The notes: generated by a model from the letters alone, not told the origin. Counted from the stretch's first letter, positions 33,632 to 42,585 are shown. The stretch: 61,789 nucleotides of DNA from DAOUAM01 sp034433305 (GCA_034433305.1 DAOUAM010000072.1:1-61789); one strand, 5' to 3'. Numbers and translations are program-made.

Positions 33632-34756
33632 ATGGCTAAGAAGACAGGGCTATCGGCGGTATGGCACGACGAGGGCAAGCGCTGGGAGGTCCGAGAGCTG
33701 CCGGTGCCGGAGACCGAGCCGGACGCGGTGAGCATCCGGGTCAAGGCGACCAGCGTCTGCGGCTCAGACCTGCACATCTGGCGCGGCGATGGCGTCAAGC
33801 CTGAGGAGAAGCCCCGCGAGCCTTTCGTGTTCGGCCACGAGATGATGGGCGTCGTGGCCGAGCTGGGCAAGAAGGTCACCACCGACTCGCTGCGGCGTCC
33901 CCTGAAGGAGGGCGACCGTGTGGCCTTCTGCTACTTCTTCCCCTGCATGCGCTGCTACAACTGCATCCGCGGCGAGTTCGGCGCCTGCAAGTTCCGGGGA
34001 GGACGCAAGCCCCTGAGCGAGTGGCCGGTGTGCAACGGCGGCTTCGCCCAGTACTACTACCTGCGCAGCCCCCAGTTCCTGTTCAAGCTGCCCGACGAGC
34101 TGGACGACGCGGCGGCTGCACCCATAAACTGCGCCCTGGCCCAGGTCATGGAAGCTTTCCATATCGCAAAGCCGCGCTTCGGCGATAACGTGGTCATCCA
34201 GGGCGCCGGCGGCCTGGGCATCAACGCCACCGCCGTGGCCCGCGAGATGGGCGCCAACAAGGTCATAGTCATTGACGGCCAGACGCCCCGGCTGGAGCTG
34301 GCCAGGCAGTGCGGCGCCACCGACATCATTGACCTGAAGGAGTACCCAACGCCCGACGCCCGCGTGGAGCGCGTCATGGAGCTGACCAACGGCATCGGCG
34401 CCGATATTGTCATCGAGCTGGTGGGCTTCCCCAGGGCCGTGGAAGAGGGCGTCCGCATGTGCCGGATGCGCGGCACCTACCTGGAGGTGGGCCACATCTC
34501 CCCTAACAGCTTCGCGACCCTGGACGTCCAGAAGCTGGTGGCCAACCAGATCAGGTTCTACGCCATTCAGCACTACGACCCCTGGATCATCCCCAATGCT
34601 ATCGAGTTCCTCATGCGCACCAGGGAAAAGTACCCGCTGACCAGGGTAATCTCCCACAAGTTCCCCATTAACAGGATCAAGGAGGCCTTCGAGACGGCGG
34701 AGTGGCTGGGCCGCGAGGGCGGCAGCGTCGTGACGCGGGCCATCGTGACCCCGTAG
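33632..34756 (+). CDS. Zinc-dependent alcohol/polyol dehydrogenase (MDR, threonine/sorbitol dehydrogenase type)
   Basis: 374 residues from ATG 33632, which directly follows GAGAGGAGGAGAG. The catalytic zinc binds C43 (SVCGSD), H69 and E70 (FGHE). The structural zinc lobe is C105, C108, C111, C119. The cofactor motif is GAGGLG, with an acidic residue after VIVID. A TATAAT (33558-33563) lies upstream without a clear -35. A strong hairpin follows at 34776. Substrate unknown. Confidence 0.85.
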   Translation: MAKKTGLSAVWHDEGKRWEVRELPVPETEPDAVSIRVKATSVCGSDLHIWRGDGVKPEEKPREPFVFGHEMMGVVAELGKKVTTDSLRRPLKEGDRVAFCYFFPCMRCYNCIRGEFGACKFRGGRKPLSEWPVCNGGFAQYYYLRSPQFLFKLPDELDDAAAAPINCALAQVMEAFHIAKPRFGDNVVIQGAGGLGINATAVAREMGANKVIVIDGQTPRLELARQCGATDIIDLKEYPTPDARVERVMELTNGIGADIVIELVGFPRAVEEGVRMCRMRGTYLEVGHISPNSFATLDVQKLVANQIRFYAIQHYDPWIIPNAIEFLMRTREKYPLTRVISHKFPINRIKEAFETAEWLGREGGSVVTRAIVTP

Positions 34757-34775
34757 GCGTCGCGACGACTGGTCG

Positions 34776-34808
34776 GTGAATGGGGCGCAGCCTTTGCGCC
34801 CCATTCAC
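34776..34808 (+). terminator. Hairpin terminator after the 33632 gene
   Basis: A perfect 14-bp stem (34776-34789 with 34795-34808) around GCCTT, 19 bases past the stop codon. There is no long T-run, so its strength is uncertain. Confidence 0.55.
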
Positions 34809-34972
34809 GTTAACGGGCCGGACCAGGGAATAACTATCCCCTCGCACCCGCGGGCTGGCTGCTATAATGGTGCCGGAATATGCCTCGTGCAGGCCAGACC
34901 TCTCGCCCGCGTCAGGCCTCGGAGCCTCCCGGAGGCCCGGCGGGCAGGAATCCCTCAGCAGGTGGAATTGCC

Positions 34973-36961
34973 ATGCGCCTTCCCGGTCTTTCAGGACGAC
35001 CCAATATCGAGAAGCTGAAGGCCAGGGGGGATATCCGCGGCCTGACAAAGGCGGTGGCCTACACCCGCGACCCCAGCGTGAGCGAGGCGGCGGTGGCGGC
35101 GCTGCGCGAGCTGGCCGATAAGGCCGTAGGCCCCCTGGTCTCCGCCCTGGCCGGCCCCGACGAGGAGCTGCGCTCCGCCGCGGCCAAAGCCCTGGCCGGC
35201 GTGGGAGCGCCGGCCGTCGCGCCGCTCATCGTCTCCCTCAGGGATGCCAACTGGGAGCTGCGCCGGGCCGCCGCCATTGTCCTGGGCGACATCGGCGACA
35301 TCCGGGCCGTCGGGCCGCTCATGGATACCCTCAAGGACGGCCATAGCCTTGTCCGTGACGCCGCCGCCGCATCGCTGAAGAAGAACGGCCTGGCCTGGCT
35401 GGAGCCGCTGGCCGCCATGCTGCGCGACCCCGATGGGCTGAGGCGCGAGTCCGCCGCCAGCCTGCTGGGAGAGACCGGCAACGCCCAGGCCGTGGAGCCG
35501 CTGGTCATGGCGCTCAAGGACAGGCGGGCCAGCGTGCGCGAGGCCACTATGGCGGCGCTGGCCAGAATAGGAGTGCCAGCCCTGGAGCCGCTGGCCGCCG
35601 CCCTGCGCAGCATTGACACCGAGCTTCGGCGTGGCGCGGCCGCCGCGCTGGGCAGGCTGGGCGACAGCCGCGCCGTCGGGCCGCTACTCACCGCCCTGGA
35701 GGACGGCGACTGGACCGTCCGCAGCGCCGCCGCCAGGTCCCTGGGCGAGATAGGCGACACCAGGGCCGTCGGGCCGCTGCTGGAGGCTATCGTCGGCGAC
35801 AGCGACGAGGAGGTAAAGGCGGCCGCCGCCACAGCCGTGGCCAGGCTGGCCGACCAGTCCGCCGCCCCGGCCCTTCTGGCCGCCCTGAAGCACAGGGACG
35901 CCCCGGTGCGGAGGGCCGCGCTGGAGGCGCTGGAGCGAATGGAGGCCGACATCGTGGGACCTCTCATCGCCGCGCTGAAGGACGCCGAGGCCCACGTGCG
36001 CGAGGTGGCCGCCAGGGAGCTGGGCAAGCGCCGCGATGGCCGGGCCATTGGGCCGCTCATGGCCGCGCTGAAGGACGAGAGCGAGGCCGTCAGGCAGGCC
36101 GCCTCCCGGTCGCTGGACAGCATCAGCGAGGCTGTGGAGCCGCTCATCGCTGCCCTCGAGGATGCCGACGCCGAGGTGACCGTCAGCATCGCCGGCATTC
36201 TGGGCCGCTCGTCCGACCCCCGGGTGGTCGAGCCGCTGATTGGCCTGTTGTCCAGTCCCCACGGGGCTGTGCGAGAGGCCGCCGCGCGGGCGCTGGGCCA
36301 GGTGCGCGACCCGCGCGCCATCGGCCCGCTCATCGCGGCCCTGGCCTCCGCCGAGGATGCCCCGCGCCTGGCTGCCATGCAGGCGCTGGCCCGGTTCAGG
36401 GCCAACGCCTCGGCGCCGCTCATGGCCGCGCTGGAGAGCGCCCAGGGCGTCCAGTGGCAGGCCATCGCCCTGACGCTGGGAGAAACAGGCGCCACCGATG
36501 CCCTGGAGCTGCTGCTGGCTGGCATCGAGCGCCCCGACCGGGAGGACCGCCTGGCGGCGGCACAGGCCCTGGGCAAGCTGGGCGCGCCGGCTGTGGAGCC
36601 GCTCATCGAGGGCCTGACCCTGGGCGGCCCGCCGGTGCAGGAGGCCGCCGCGCTGGCCCTGGGTGAGATTGGGGACGCCAGCGCCGTGGAGCCGCTGATT
36701 GGCGCCCTCAAGTCCAGCGACGCCGCCGTGCGCGCAGCGGCTGCCCAGGCGCTGGGCAAGATCGGAGAGCCTGCCCTGGAGCCGCTGACCGCCGCCCTGA
36801 AGGACGTTTACTGGGACGTGCGCGTGGCGGCCATCACCGCCCTGGGCCACATCAGGGACGGCCGCGCCGTCCAGGCCATCCGCGCCGCGCTGGAAGACCC
36901 GGAGCGCCCCGTTCGCACGGCCGCAGCCCAGGCCCTGGAGCGCCTGGGCCAGCGGCAGTAG
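34973..36961 (+). CDS. Long HEAT-repeat (PBS-lyase HEAT-like) protein
   Basis: 662 residues made almost entirely of about 20 HEAT repeats of ~31 residues. The core reads like VEPLIAALKDxDxxVRxAAAxALGxIGD. After a short basic N-terminus (MRLPGLSGRPNIEKLKARGD), repeats continue to the last residue without a catalytic domain. Such solenoids act as protein-binding scaffolds. The start ATG 34973 follows AGGTGG; an upstream TATAAT (34863-34868) is a possible -10. The DNA itself is repetitive and GC-rich. It converges on the CHAT/gasdermin operon; whether it works with it cannot be said. Confidence 0.88.
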   Translation: MRLPGLSGRPNIEKLKARGDIRGLTKAVAYTRDPSVSEAAVAALRELADKAVGPLVSALAGPDEELRSAAAKALAGVGAPAVAPLIVSLRDANWELRRAAAIVLGDIGDIRAVGPLMDTLKDGHSLVRDAAAASLKKNGLAWLEPLAAMLRDPDGLRRESAASLLGETGNAQAVEPLVMALKDRRASVREATMAALARIGVPALEPLAAALRSIDTELRRGAAAALGRLGDSRAVGPLLTALEDGDWTVRSAAARSLGEIGDTRAVGPLLEAIVGDSDEEVKAAAATAVARLADQSAAPALLAALKHRDAPVRRAALEALERMEADIVGPLIAALKDAEAHVREVAARELGKRRDGRAIGPLMAALKDESEAVRQAASRSLDSISEAVEPLIAALEDADAEVTVSIAGILGRSSDPRVVEPLIGLLSSPHGAVREAAARALGQVRDPRAIGPLIAALASAEDAPRLAAMQALARFRANASAPLMAALESAQGVQWQAIALTLGETGATDALELLLAGIERPDREDRLAAAQALGKLGAPAVEPLIEGLTLGGPPVQEAAALALGEIGDASAVEPLIGALKSSDAAVRAAAAQALGKIGEPALEPLTAALKDVYWDVRVAAITALGHIRDGRAVQAIRAALEDPERPVRTAAAQALERLGQRQ

Positions 36962-37052
36962 GGCCGCCTGCAGGGGCTATGGGTTCAGGACTGTGGCAAT
37001 CCTGAGTTGCCTCAGCACGGCGGCATGCAGGGGCGGGCGGCTGGCCCCCATT

Positions 37053-37093
37053 CCCTCGACAGGCTCGGAGCTTGCCCCGAGCGGAGTCGAGGG
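37053..37093. repeat. Nested inverted repeat (CCCTCGAC...GTCGAGGG)
   Basis: Outer arms of 8 bp (37053-37060 with 37086-37093) enclose an inner GCTCGG/CCGAGC stem. A degenerate relative lies at 42502-42542 and partial ones near 12535 and 14336, so this is a common dispersed palindrome. Confidence 0.6.
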
Positions 37094-37100
37094 GACAGGC

Positions 37101-37159
37101 TCTGACTCTCCCCCACAGGGGGCAGGGACTGGTCTCGCCCCCTGTGGGGGAGAGTCAGA
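37101..37159. repeat. Perfect 23-bp inverted repeat
   Basis: The arms 37101-37123 and 37137-37159 are exact reverse complements with a 13-nt spacer. It sits in the convergent gap and could end transcription from both sides. The CCCCC/GGGGG cores recall the hairpins at 27842. Confidence 0.75.
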
Positions 37160-37261
37160 GAGGGGGCTGGCTCTGCCAGCATATCGGCCCAACGCCCATA
37201 TGTAGCACGCGCCCGACGGGACAGGACTTGGGCGAAACTTCTGAGCAGAGTCGGCATCACG

Positions 37262-38092
37262 TCACGGTGTGCCCTGGCCGAGGGGCAGGAACACGTCGTC
37301 CTCGGGGCCGCCGATGACGGCCGGCCGCACCAGGCGCTGGGGCCCTCCATGCTCCCGGCCGCGCACCCGAACGGCGCCCTCGGGCATGCGCAGCTTGACC
37401 TTGCCCCGCTTGGAGTCGTACTGCAGCTCGTGTAGCTCCACGCCGAAGGCCAGGCTCTTGCTGCCGGCGAAGGTTATCTCCCCCTCGCTAGTCTGCTGCA
37501 CCGAGACGCCCGCTCCCACGTCGGCCACCCTGGCGGCGCCGATGTCCACTGCCACGGCCTTGCCCTCGGCGCTCTCCGCCACGATGCTGATGGAGGGCGT
37601 CCGGGCCACGGCGGTGACCAGGTAGTAGCGATGGTCCTCGTCGTGGAGGGGGTGGTCCTCCACCAACTTGTGCCGAATGAGCCGGCTGCCCAGCAGCAGG
37701 ACGTCCACCGAATCGCGGACGGCGCTGGAGAACCTGAACCGCAGGTAGCCAACCCTCCTGGCTTGCCAGCTAGCCCGCAGGCTGCTGACGATGCCCACGG
37801 CGCCCATGGCCGCCAGGAAGCCCTCCAGAAGCCCGAAGCCGGCCTCCAGGGACACGCTGTTGGATATGGTGCCAGAAACGTCGGCCATGACCTCGCCGGC
37901 CGTGACGGGCGGCAACTCCAGAGGCGGCTCCAGCAGGTACATGACCTTGCCCGGCGCCGAGACCCGCCTGCCATCGTACACGTACAGGTCGCCGACGGTG
38001 GCGCCCTCCCTGGGCACGGCCAGCAGGTGCAGGGAGTACCTGTCCAGGAACATCCTGATGAGGGGATCGTCGGTGTTGCGCTTCCAGAGCAT
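37262..38092 (-). CDS. Gasdermin-like pore-forming protein (bacterial GSDM, divergent)
   Basis: 276 residues. The order of features matches bacterial gasdermins as I know them. First comes NTDDPLIRMFLDRYSLHLLAVPREG, then DLYVYDG, a VSGTISNSVSLEAGFGLLEGFLAAMG region, and VGYLRFRFSSAVRDSVDVLLLGS. Then come YYLVTAVARTPSISIVAES, VAVDIG, and GEITFAGSKSLAFGVELHELQYD. These correspond to the family's F-x-F-x-x-V-x-x-x-V-D-I, Y-V-x-x-S-T and L-V-F-G-F-x-A-V-x-L-x-Y segments. After residue ~240 a short tail (GREHGGPQRLVRP...) could be the autoinhibitory peptide. No cysteine occurs, so the usual N-terminal palmitoylated Cys is missing. ATG 38092 follows GGGGGA, 15 bases after the CHAT protease gene. 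Expected role: membrane pores after cleavage. Confidence 0.72.
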   Translation of the reverse strand: MLWKRNTDDPLIRMFLDRYSLHLLAVPREGATVGDLYVYDGRRVSAPGKVMYLLEPPLELPPVTAGEVMADVSGTISNSVSLEAGFGLLEGFLAAMGAVGIVSSLRASWQARRVGYLRFRFSSAVRDSVDVLLLGSRLIRHKLVEDHPLHDEDHRYYLVTAVARTPSISIVAESAEGKAVAVDIGAARVADVGAGVSVQQTSEGEITFAGSKSLAFGVELHELQYDSKRGKVKLRMPEGAVRVRGREHGGPQRLVRPAVIGGPEDDVFLPLGQGTP

Positions 38093-38107
38093 GCTGTTCC
38101 CCCTTTT

Positions 38108-41100
38108 TCAGAGCGCGAGTGCCTGCCTGGCGTCCTCGATGTCGCTGGCCAGCCGTTCGTCCCGCTCCGAGCGGGCGATAAGTCCCGCCTGGGCCAGCAG
38201 CCGGGAGGCCTTCCACCTTGCCCAGCGGCGCCGACCGCTGGGCCTGTCGCCCCACACGGCCCATGCCAGGGCATGGAGCGTCTGGGCGCGGTCGGCGCCG
38301 TCGGCAAGAGGCAGGACCTCCTCCAGCAGTTTCCTGGCCTCGCGGAAGCGGCCCTGGGCCATGAGCGCCCTGGCCTCCTCGCGCTTCAGCCGGTCTTCAA
38401 TGAGGTGGGGTATGTCCTCGGCCGGCCCCACCACGGCGCCGGCCGGCCTGTGCCAGCCGCTGCCCACCACCACGATGCTGCCCCAGTACTGGGGGCTGGT
38501 GAAGGGGTGTTCGGCCTGGGAGTCCTCTAGCTGCTCCACCAGGTTGTTGAGCAGAAGGTACTGCTCAGGGAGGCGCTCGGCGGTGCCATCGCTCTCCATC
38601 TGCTCCAGGAGGCTGTAGCAGCGCTGGAGGGCGTCCTCCTTCGGGAGCAGGCGCAGGTCGCGCACCGCCCGGAACAGCGCCGCCGCTGGCCTGTAGCCAC
38701 GATGGGACAGGTGGGTGATGAACCGCTCCACCACGTAGCCCATGGAGATGTCCTCCACCGGCCACAGGCCCGCCAGCACCGACGCGGCGCCGGCCGAGAT
38801 GAGCGCCCCAGGAATGCCGCTGGCGGCCAGCTCGTCGGGCGTGGGGGCGATGGCGCCCACCTCGCAGGCGCTGAGCACCATTACCGGGCCTTTGCTGAAA
38901 GCCGGGCCTTCCAGCATGGCGCTCAGAGTCCAGGGGCCTTCGTGGAACTCCAGGGCCGACTGCTCAGGATGGACGGGGTCGAAGTCCCCGTGGGTGCCGA
39001 TGACGATGACGTCCGCCCTGTCCATCTCACCGTACAGGCTGGCGACTGTAGCATCCTCGCCCAGGTATGAAGAGTATGTAAGGGTCTCCGGCAGGCGAGA
39101 GGCCAGCCAGCCCGCAGTGTTGCGCGCTCCCGGCAGGTCGGCCCTGGCGTCGGCCAGGGAGAGCACGTGCTTTATCTCCTGGGGCCGCCGCTGGTGCTGG
39201 CTCACGGCCACCGCCTGCAGGCACGGGGCGTACTCCACGGGAAAGACCTCGCTGAAAAGCACCTGCTCGCCGTCCACGGCCATGCCCGCGATGTTGATGG
39301 CCTTGACGATGTCCTGTACCTCCCTGGAGCAGATAAAGGCAAGGTGCAGGGGCAGGTGCCGCGTGGTGATGTCCGGCACCAGAATGACCTGGGGCACCCG
39401 GGCATCGTTCAGGTGTTTCGCCAGCGGGCACAGCAGCCCGTGGAGGGTGGTGCTTATCTGGGCGAGGGCCTCCCACTGGCGGTGGCTGATCTCGCCGGCC
39501 ACGTTGCCCCTGGCCCACGCCTCCAGCAGTTCCAGGGCATTCTGGGTTGTGAACTGAGAAACAAGCCCGCCAGCAACGTGGACCCTGCCTGCCAGTCGCC
39601 TCAAGATATGGACAACCGTTCCCTCCCGTGTGACCACCAGGTCAATGATGCCTACCGGGTCGGCCACGGGCAGGGCGTCCATGATGCCGTCAGGATGCAC
39701 AATCCCTCCCAGCCTGGCGTGGAGCACCGGGTCGCGGTCGCGCAGGGCTTCGCCCGCCTCCAGGAGCGCCTCTCCAGCGGCCCTGACGGCCTCCACCCGC
39801 TGCGGCACGTTGTCCAGCGTCGCGCGGGCCAGCGAGGCCACGGCGCGGGACAGGGCGTCCAGCTTTTGCAGGTAGTCGGCGGCTTCCTGGTGCGGTGGGC
39901 CGGCCTCGCGCAGGCGCCGGATGTTGGGCAGGCAGAAGCCCAGGCTTTTGAGGCGCTGGGAGACCTCCAGGCTGTAGGCTGGCATCTCCGCCTCGCACAG
40001 CGCCTTCATGGCGTCGCCCAGCACCCTGAAGCGCAGCCAGCTCTCGGACACAAAGGGCCTCCAGGCTTCTTCAGATGTATCCATGAGGCCCAGGCCAATG
40101 TCGCACAGCAGGTGCGCCATGTCCCGCATGCCCCAGATGTTCCTGGAGTTGGTGTACTGCTCCATCCTCTCGGCGAGGAACAGGTCCAGGACGCCCTGAG
40201 AGGCTGGCGGTCTGATGGGCTTCCTGCGGCCCAGGCTCTTGCGGGCATAGTCCACAAGCTGGGTGCAGCGCTCCAGCCGCTGCTGCTCGGCCCCCTGGTC
40301 CTCCAGGAGCCTCGCCACCTCGCCGCCCACCTGGACAAGCCTCTGCCAGGCGCCGGCGGCGTACAGGTCGCCCAGGGCATCCTCCAGCAGTTGGCACCGG
40401 AAATCAGGCCGCGTGACCCTGCCCGCCGCCGCGATAAGCACGCCCGCCGACTTCAGCGGCCTGTGGGCGTTCCTGTAGCTGGTGGCCCACTCCTGGGCCG
40501 TGCCGCGCATGGCATGCTCGTTGCCGGTGGCGCGGGCGGCCTTCATAGCCTGGCGGTAGCAGCCCCAGGCCTCCTGGTAGCGACGCCGGCGCGACAGCGC
40601 GTTGCCCAGGTTGGTGGCCCAGGTCCTGGCCACGTCCCGCGAGCCTGTGTGCATGGCCAGGTCCAGGGCCAGGCGGTAGGCGTCCTCCGCCGTGTCGAAG
40701 TCGCCGGCGTCGCTGGCCAGCAGGCCCAGGTAGCCCTCCTGGTCGGCCAGGCCGGCAAGCCCCGCTTCGCCCTGCTCCATGAAGATGTCCCGCGCCTCCT
40801 GGAAAGCCTGGCGGGCCAGGTCGGCGTTGCCCATGAGCCGGTGCAGCAGCCCTTGCTTGCCCACGCAGTTGGCGTACTCCAGCGGGCCGGCGTGCTCCCT
40901 GGCGGCCTCAGCGGCCTGCCGGTAGAGGTCCAGGGCTTCCTGCAAGCGCCGTGCGTTGCGGAAGACCAGCGCCCGCTCGGCCAGCGCCTCGTGCAGCCGG
41001 GCCAGGCCCTTGCCCGAGCGCCTGATGGCCCTGGCCGCCAGGTCGAAGTGCATGTTGGCGAGGCCCAGGTCGTCGGCGGCATAGGCGGCCCTGCCTATCT

Positions 41101-41203
41101 CCAGCAACGTGGCGACCTCGGCCTCGGCGTCGCCGCGCCGTCGGGCCTCGTGGAGCCTCCCCTGCAGGTCGCCAATGCGGCGATAGCGTTCCTCGGTGTT
41201 CAT
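38108..41203 (-). CDS. TPR-CHAT caspase-like protease
   Basis: 1031 residues from ATG 41203, preceded by GGAGG. Residues ~1-290 hold tetratricopeptide repeats (ALAERALVFRNARRLQEALDLYRQA, AYRLALDLAMHTGSRDVARTWATNLGNAL). A helical middle region follows. The CHAT peptidase lies around 560-850 with the His-Cys dyad H738 (VIGTHGDF) and C780 (VLSACEVG), followed by GALISAGAASVLAGLWPVED. The C-terminal ~120 residues add TPR-like helices. It is the first gene of an operon with the gasdermin-like protein; CHAT or caspase-like proteases next to bacterial gasdermins cleave and activate them. Recognition of the trigger by the TPR parts is inference. Confidence 0.85.
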   Translation of the reverse strand: MNTEERYRRIGDLQGRLHEARRRGDAEAEVATLLEIGRAAYAADDLGLANMHFDLAARAIRRSGKGLARLHEALAERALVFRNARRLQEALDLYRQAAEAAREHAGPLEYANCVGKQGLLHRLMGNADLARQAFQEARDIFMEQGEAGLAGLADQEGYLGLLASDAGDFDTAEDAYRLALDLAMHTGSRDVARTWATNLGNALSRRRRYQEAWGCYRQAMKAARATGNEHAMRGTAQEWATSYRNAHRPLKSAGVLIAAAGRVTRPDFRCQLLEDALGDLYAAGAWQRLVQVGGEVARLLEDQGAEQQRLERCTQLVDYARKSLGRRKPIRPPASQGVLDLFLAERMEQYTNSRNIWGMRDMAHLLCDIGLGLMDTSEEAWRPFVSESWLRFRVLGDAMKALCEAEMPAYSLEVSQRLKSLGFCLPNIRRLREAGPPHQEAADYLQKLDALSRAVASLARATLDNVPQRVEAVRAAGEALLEAGEALRDRDPVLHARLGGIVHPDGIMDALPVADPVGIIDLVVTREGTVVHILRRLAGRVHVAGGLVSQFTTQNALELLEAWARGNVAGEISHRQWEALAQISTTLHGLLCPLAKHLNDARVPQVILVPDITTRHLPLHLAFICSREVQDIVKAINIAGMAVDGEQVLFSEVFPVEYAPCLQAVAVSQHQRRPQEIKHVLSLADARADLPGARNTAGWLASRLPETLTYSSYLGEDATVASLYGEMDRADVIVIGTHGDFDPVHPEQSALEFHEGPWTLSAMLEGPAFSKGPVMVLSACEVGAIAPTPDELAASGIPGALISAGAASVLAGLWPVEDISMGYVVERFITHLSHRGYRPAAALFRAVRDLRLLPKEDALQRCYSLLEQMESDGTAERLPEQYLLLNNLVEQLEDSQAEHPFTSPQYWGSIVVVGSGWHRPAGAVVGPAEDIPHLIEDRLKREEARALMAQGRFREARKLLEEVLPLADGADRAQTLHALAWAVWGDRPSGRRRWARWKASRLLAQAGLIARSERDERLASDIEDARQALAL

Positions 41204-41685
41204 GGGCACAGCCTCCAGGGACTACAGGGGCCGTTCCAGCGCGTGGCTCAAGAGATCAAGAGAGGAGAGTCCTTCAGACCAGATGAAAGGTGGCCGGGCT
41301 GGGCCGACCTCACCCCTGCCAGGGCTTAAGGCCGCGATGCCGCTATGTTAGCATAGAATGGCCACTGGAGGTGCAGTCGGCGGGACTGGCGCGCATCTTA
41401 TACCGGTCCTGTTATGAGGTACTCCTTGTAGTCTCACTGTCACTTATCTTGCCTGGCTGGTACCCACAAAGTCCACGGGTTTCCGCGTGAATTGCCTCAT
41501 ACAGCCTACATTCATGGACTGAGATTTCACCCATACGTGTAATGCCATGAGTCGTTGTTGCTGACATAATGGGACTGCTAGAGAGGTCGCTTCTGCCATC
41601 TAATCTGTGCCCCGGACTATTACGGTCCGGGCCAGCTTGATGCCCAGGGCTGAATGGCCCTGAAGACTTTGGGAGGTGGGCGGAG
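41204..41685. other. Divergent intergenic region upstream of the CHAT operon
   Basis: About 480 bases between the CHAT gene and a plus-strand membrane-protein gene. It should hold the promoters of both, but no TTGACA/TATAAT pair of good spacing was found on either strand. A 7-bp hairpin CCCGGAC/GTCCGGG lies at 41611-41631. No ORF is supported. Confidence 0.5.
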
Positions 41686-42300
41686 ATGGCCAGGCGCGAT
41701 GAGTATGAACGGCGAGACATCTCGAGAGAGGCCAACGCCGACGAAGGTGACCGTGTCGTCGAGCGTCAGGTGGAAGCGGAAGGCCCCGCGCACGGCCAGC
41801 ACGTCCACGTCACACAGGAAGTGCGTGATCCCCCAGCCGGGCGCGAGGTGCTGGTGGAGCGAGAGGCCACTCACGTACCATGGAGCCTGGCCCCGATCAT
41901 AGCCATGGTCATTGGCATAGGGCTTGTCGTGATAGGCAGCGTGGCCATGGCCCGAGGCGGCTTCAGTGATGTGCTCAACCACACCACCGTTGCCGGTCTG
42001 CACCATACCCCGCTTCTAGGCTTTTTGGAGCTGGTCTTCGGGTTGCTGACCATCGCCTCGGCAGCGGCATCGGTAGGTGGGCTTTTCCCGTGGAGCGGTC
42101 GCGGAATGATGACGTTCCTCGGCGGCATCATGCTGGCATTCGGGCTTATTGTTGTTATTGAGCCTTCAAGCTTTCACTCGACCCTGGGCATGCATGCAAC
42201 AAATGGCTGGCTTTATACGTTCGTGGGGGCCATCATGATCGTGGCAGCTATCCTGTTCCCGGCTATCAGCGGCAGCGACCGGGTCAAGTACCGTGGGTGA
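41686..42300 (+). CDS. Four-helix membrane protein with charged N-terminal tail
   Basis: 204 residues; not recognised. The first ~65 residues are polar and rich in Arg/Glu (MARRDEYERRDISREANADEG...). Four hydrophobic segments follow at about 66-90, 107-130, 138-158 and 172-195. Small-residue packing and a gap with two His (TVAGLHHTPLLGF) suggest a compact bundle. ATG 41686 follows GGGAGGTGGGCGGAG. No neighbour gives a functional hint. Confidence 0.75.
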   Translation: MARRDEYERRDISREANADEGDRVVERQVEAEGPAHGQHVHVTQEVRDPPAGREVLVEREATHVPWSLAPIIAMVIGIGLVVIGSVAMARGGFSDVLNHTTVAGLHHTPLLGFLELVFGLLTIASAAASVGGLFPWSGRGMMTFLGGIMLAFGLIVVIEPSSFHSTLGMHATNGWLYTFVGAIMIVAAILFPAISGSDRVKYRG

Positions 42301-42501
42301 GAGACTGGTACCTGGTCCGCGTGGATGTGGCGCTTTTGGCGGGCTGACCGGGGTATGCCAACCTCCCCTTCCCTGCATCTGTGGGCTGCCACGGTAGGGC
42401 AGCAGATGGCCCTGAGTTGGTACGCACTTTCAGATTTTTGAGGAATAAGGTCTGTAGGGTGATGGCAGACGTGCGGACCATACTCCCGTTCCCTTCTCCA
42501 C

Positions 42502-42542
42502 CCTTCGTCAAGCTCAGAGCCTGCCACGAGTCTGTCGAGGGG
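42502..42542. repeat. Degenerate dispersed palindrome
   Basis: The sequence ccttcgtcaagctcagagcc...gtctgtcgaggg resembles the palindrome at 37053, with mismatches. It is a common dispersed element, of no clear function here. Confidence 0.4.
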
Positions 42543-42585
42543 GCAGGCTGGATATGTTAAGTGAATATTAACCAAGGCTACCTGT

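Larger units (their letters stand above)
36962..37261. other. Intergenic region with inverted repeats
   Basis: 300 bases between converging genes (HEAT protein and gasdermin-like). It holds two palindromes, described separately at 37053 and 37101. No ORF with coding character was seen. Confidence 0.6.

Noticed and set aside
35059..36850. Long minus-strand ORFs (566 and 388 codons) opposite the HEAT-repeat gene
   Set aside because: They arise from the periodic, GC-rich HEAT-coding DNA; the Ser/Arg-rich translation has no domain.
34973..36961. CRISPR-like or satellite repeat array
   Set aside because: The DNA periodicity (~93 bases) is explained by HEAT repeats in one open frame; repeat units vary and there are no unique spacers.
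39167..41329. 720-codon plus-strand ORF opposite the CHAT gene
   Set aside because: Antisense to a well-defined TPR-CHAT protein; no ribosome site and low-complexity translation.
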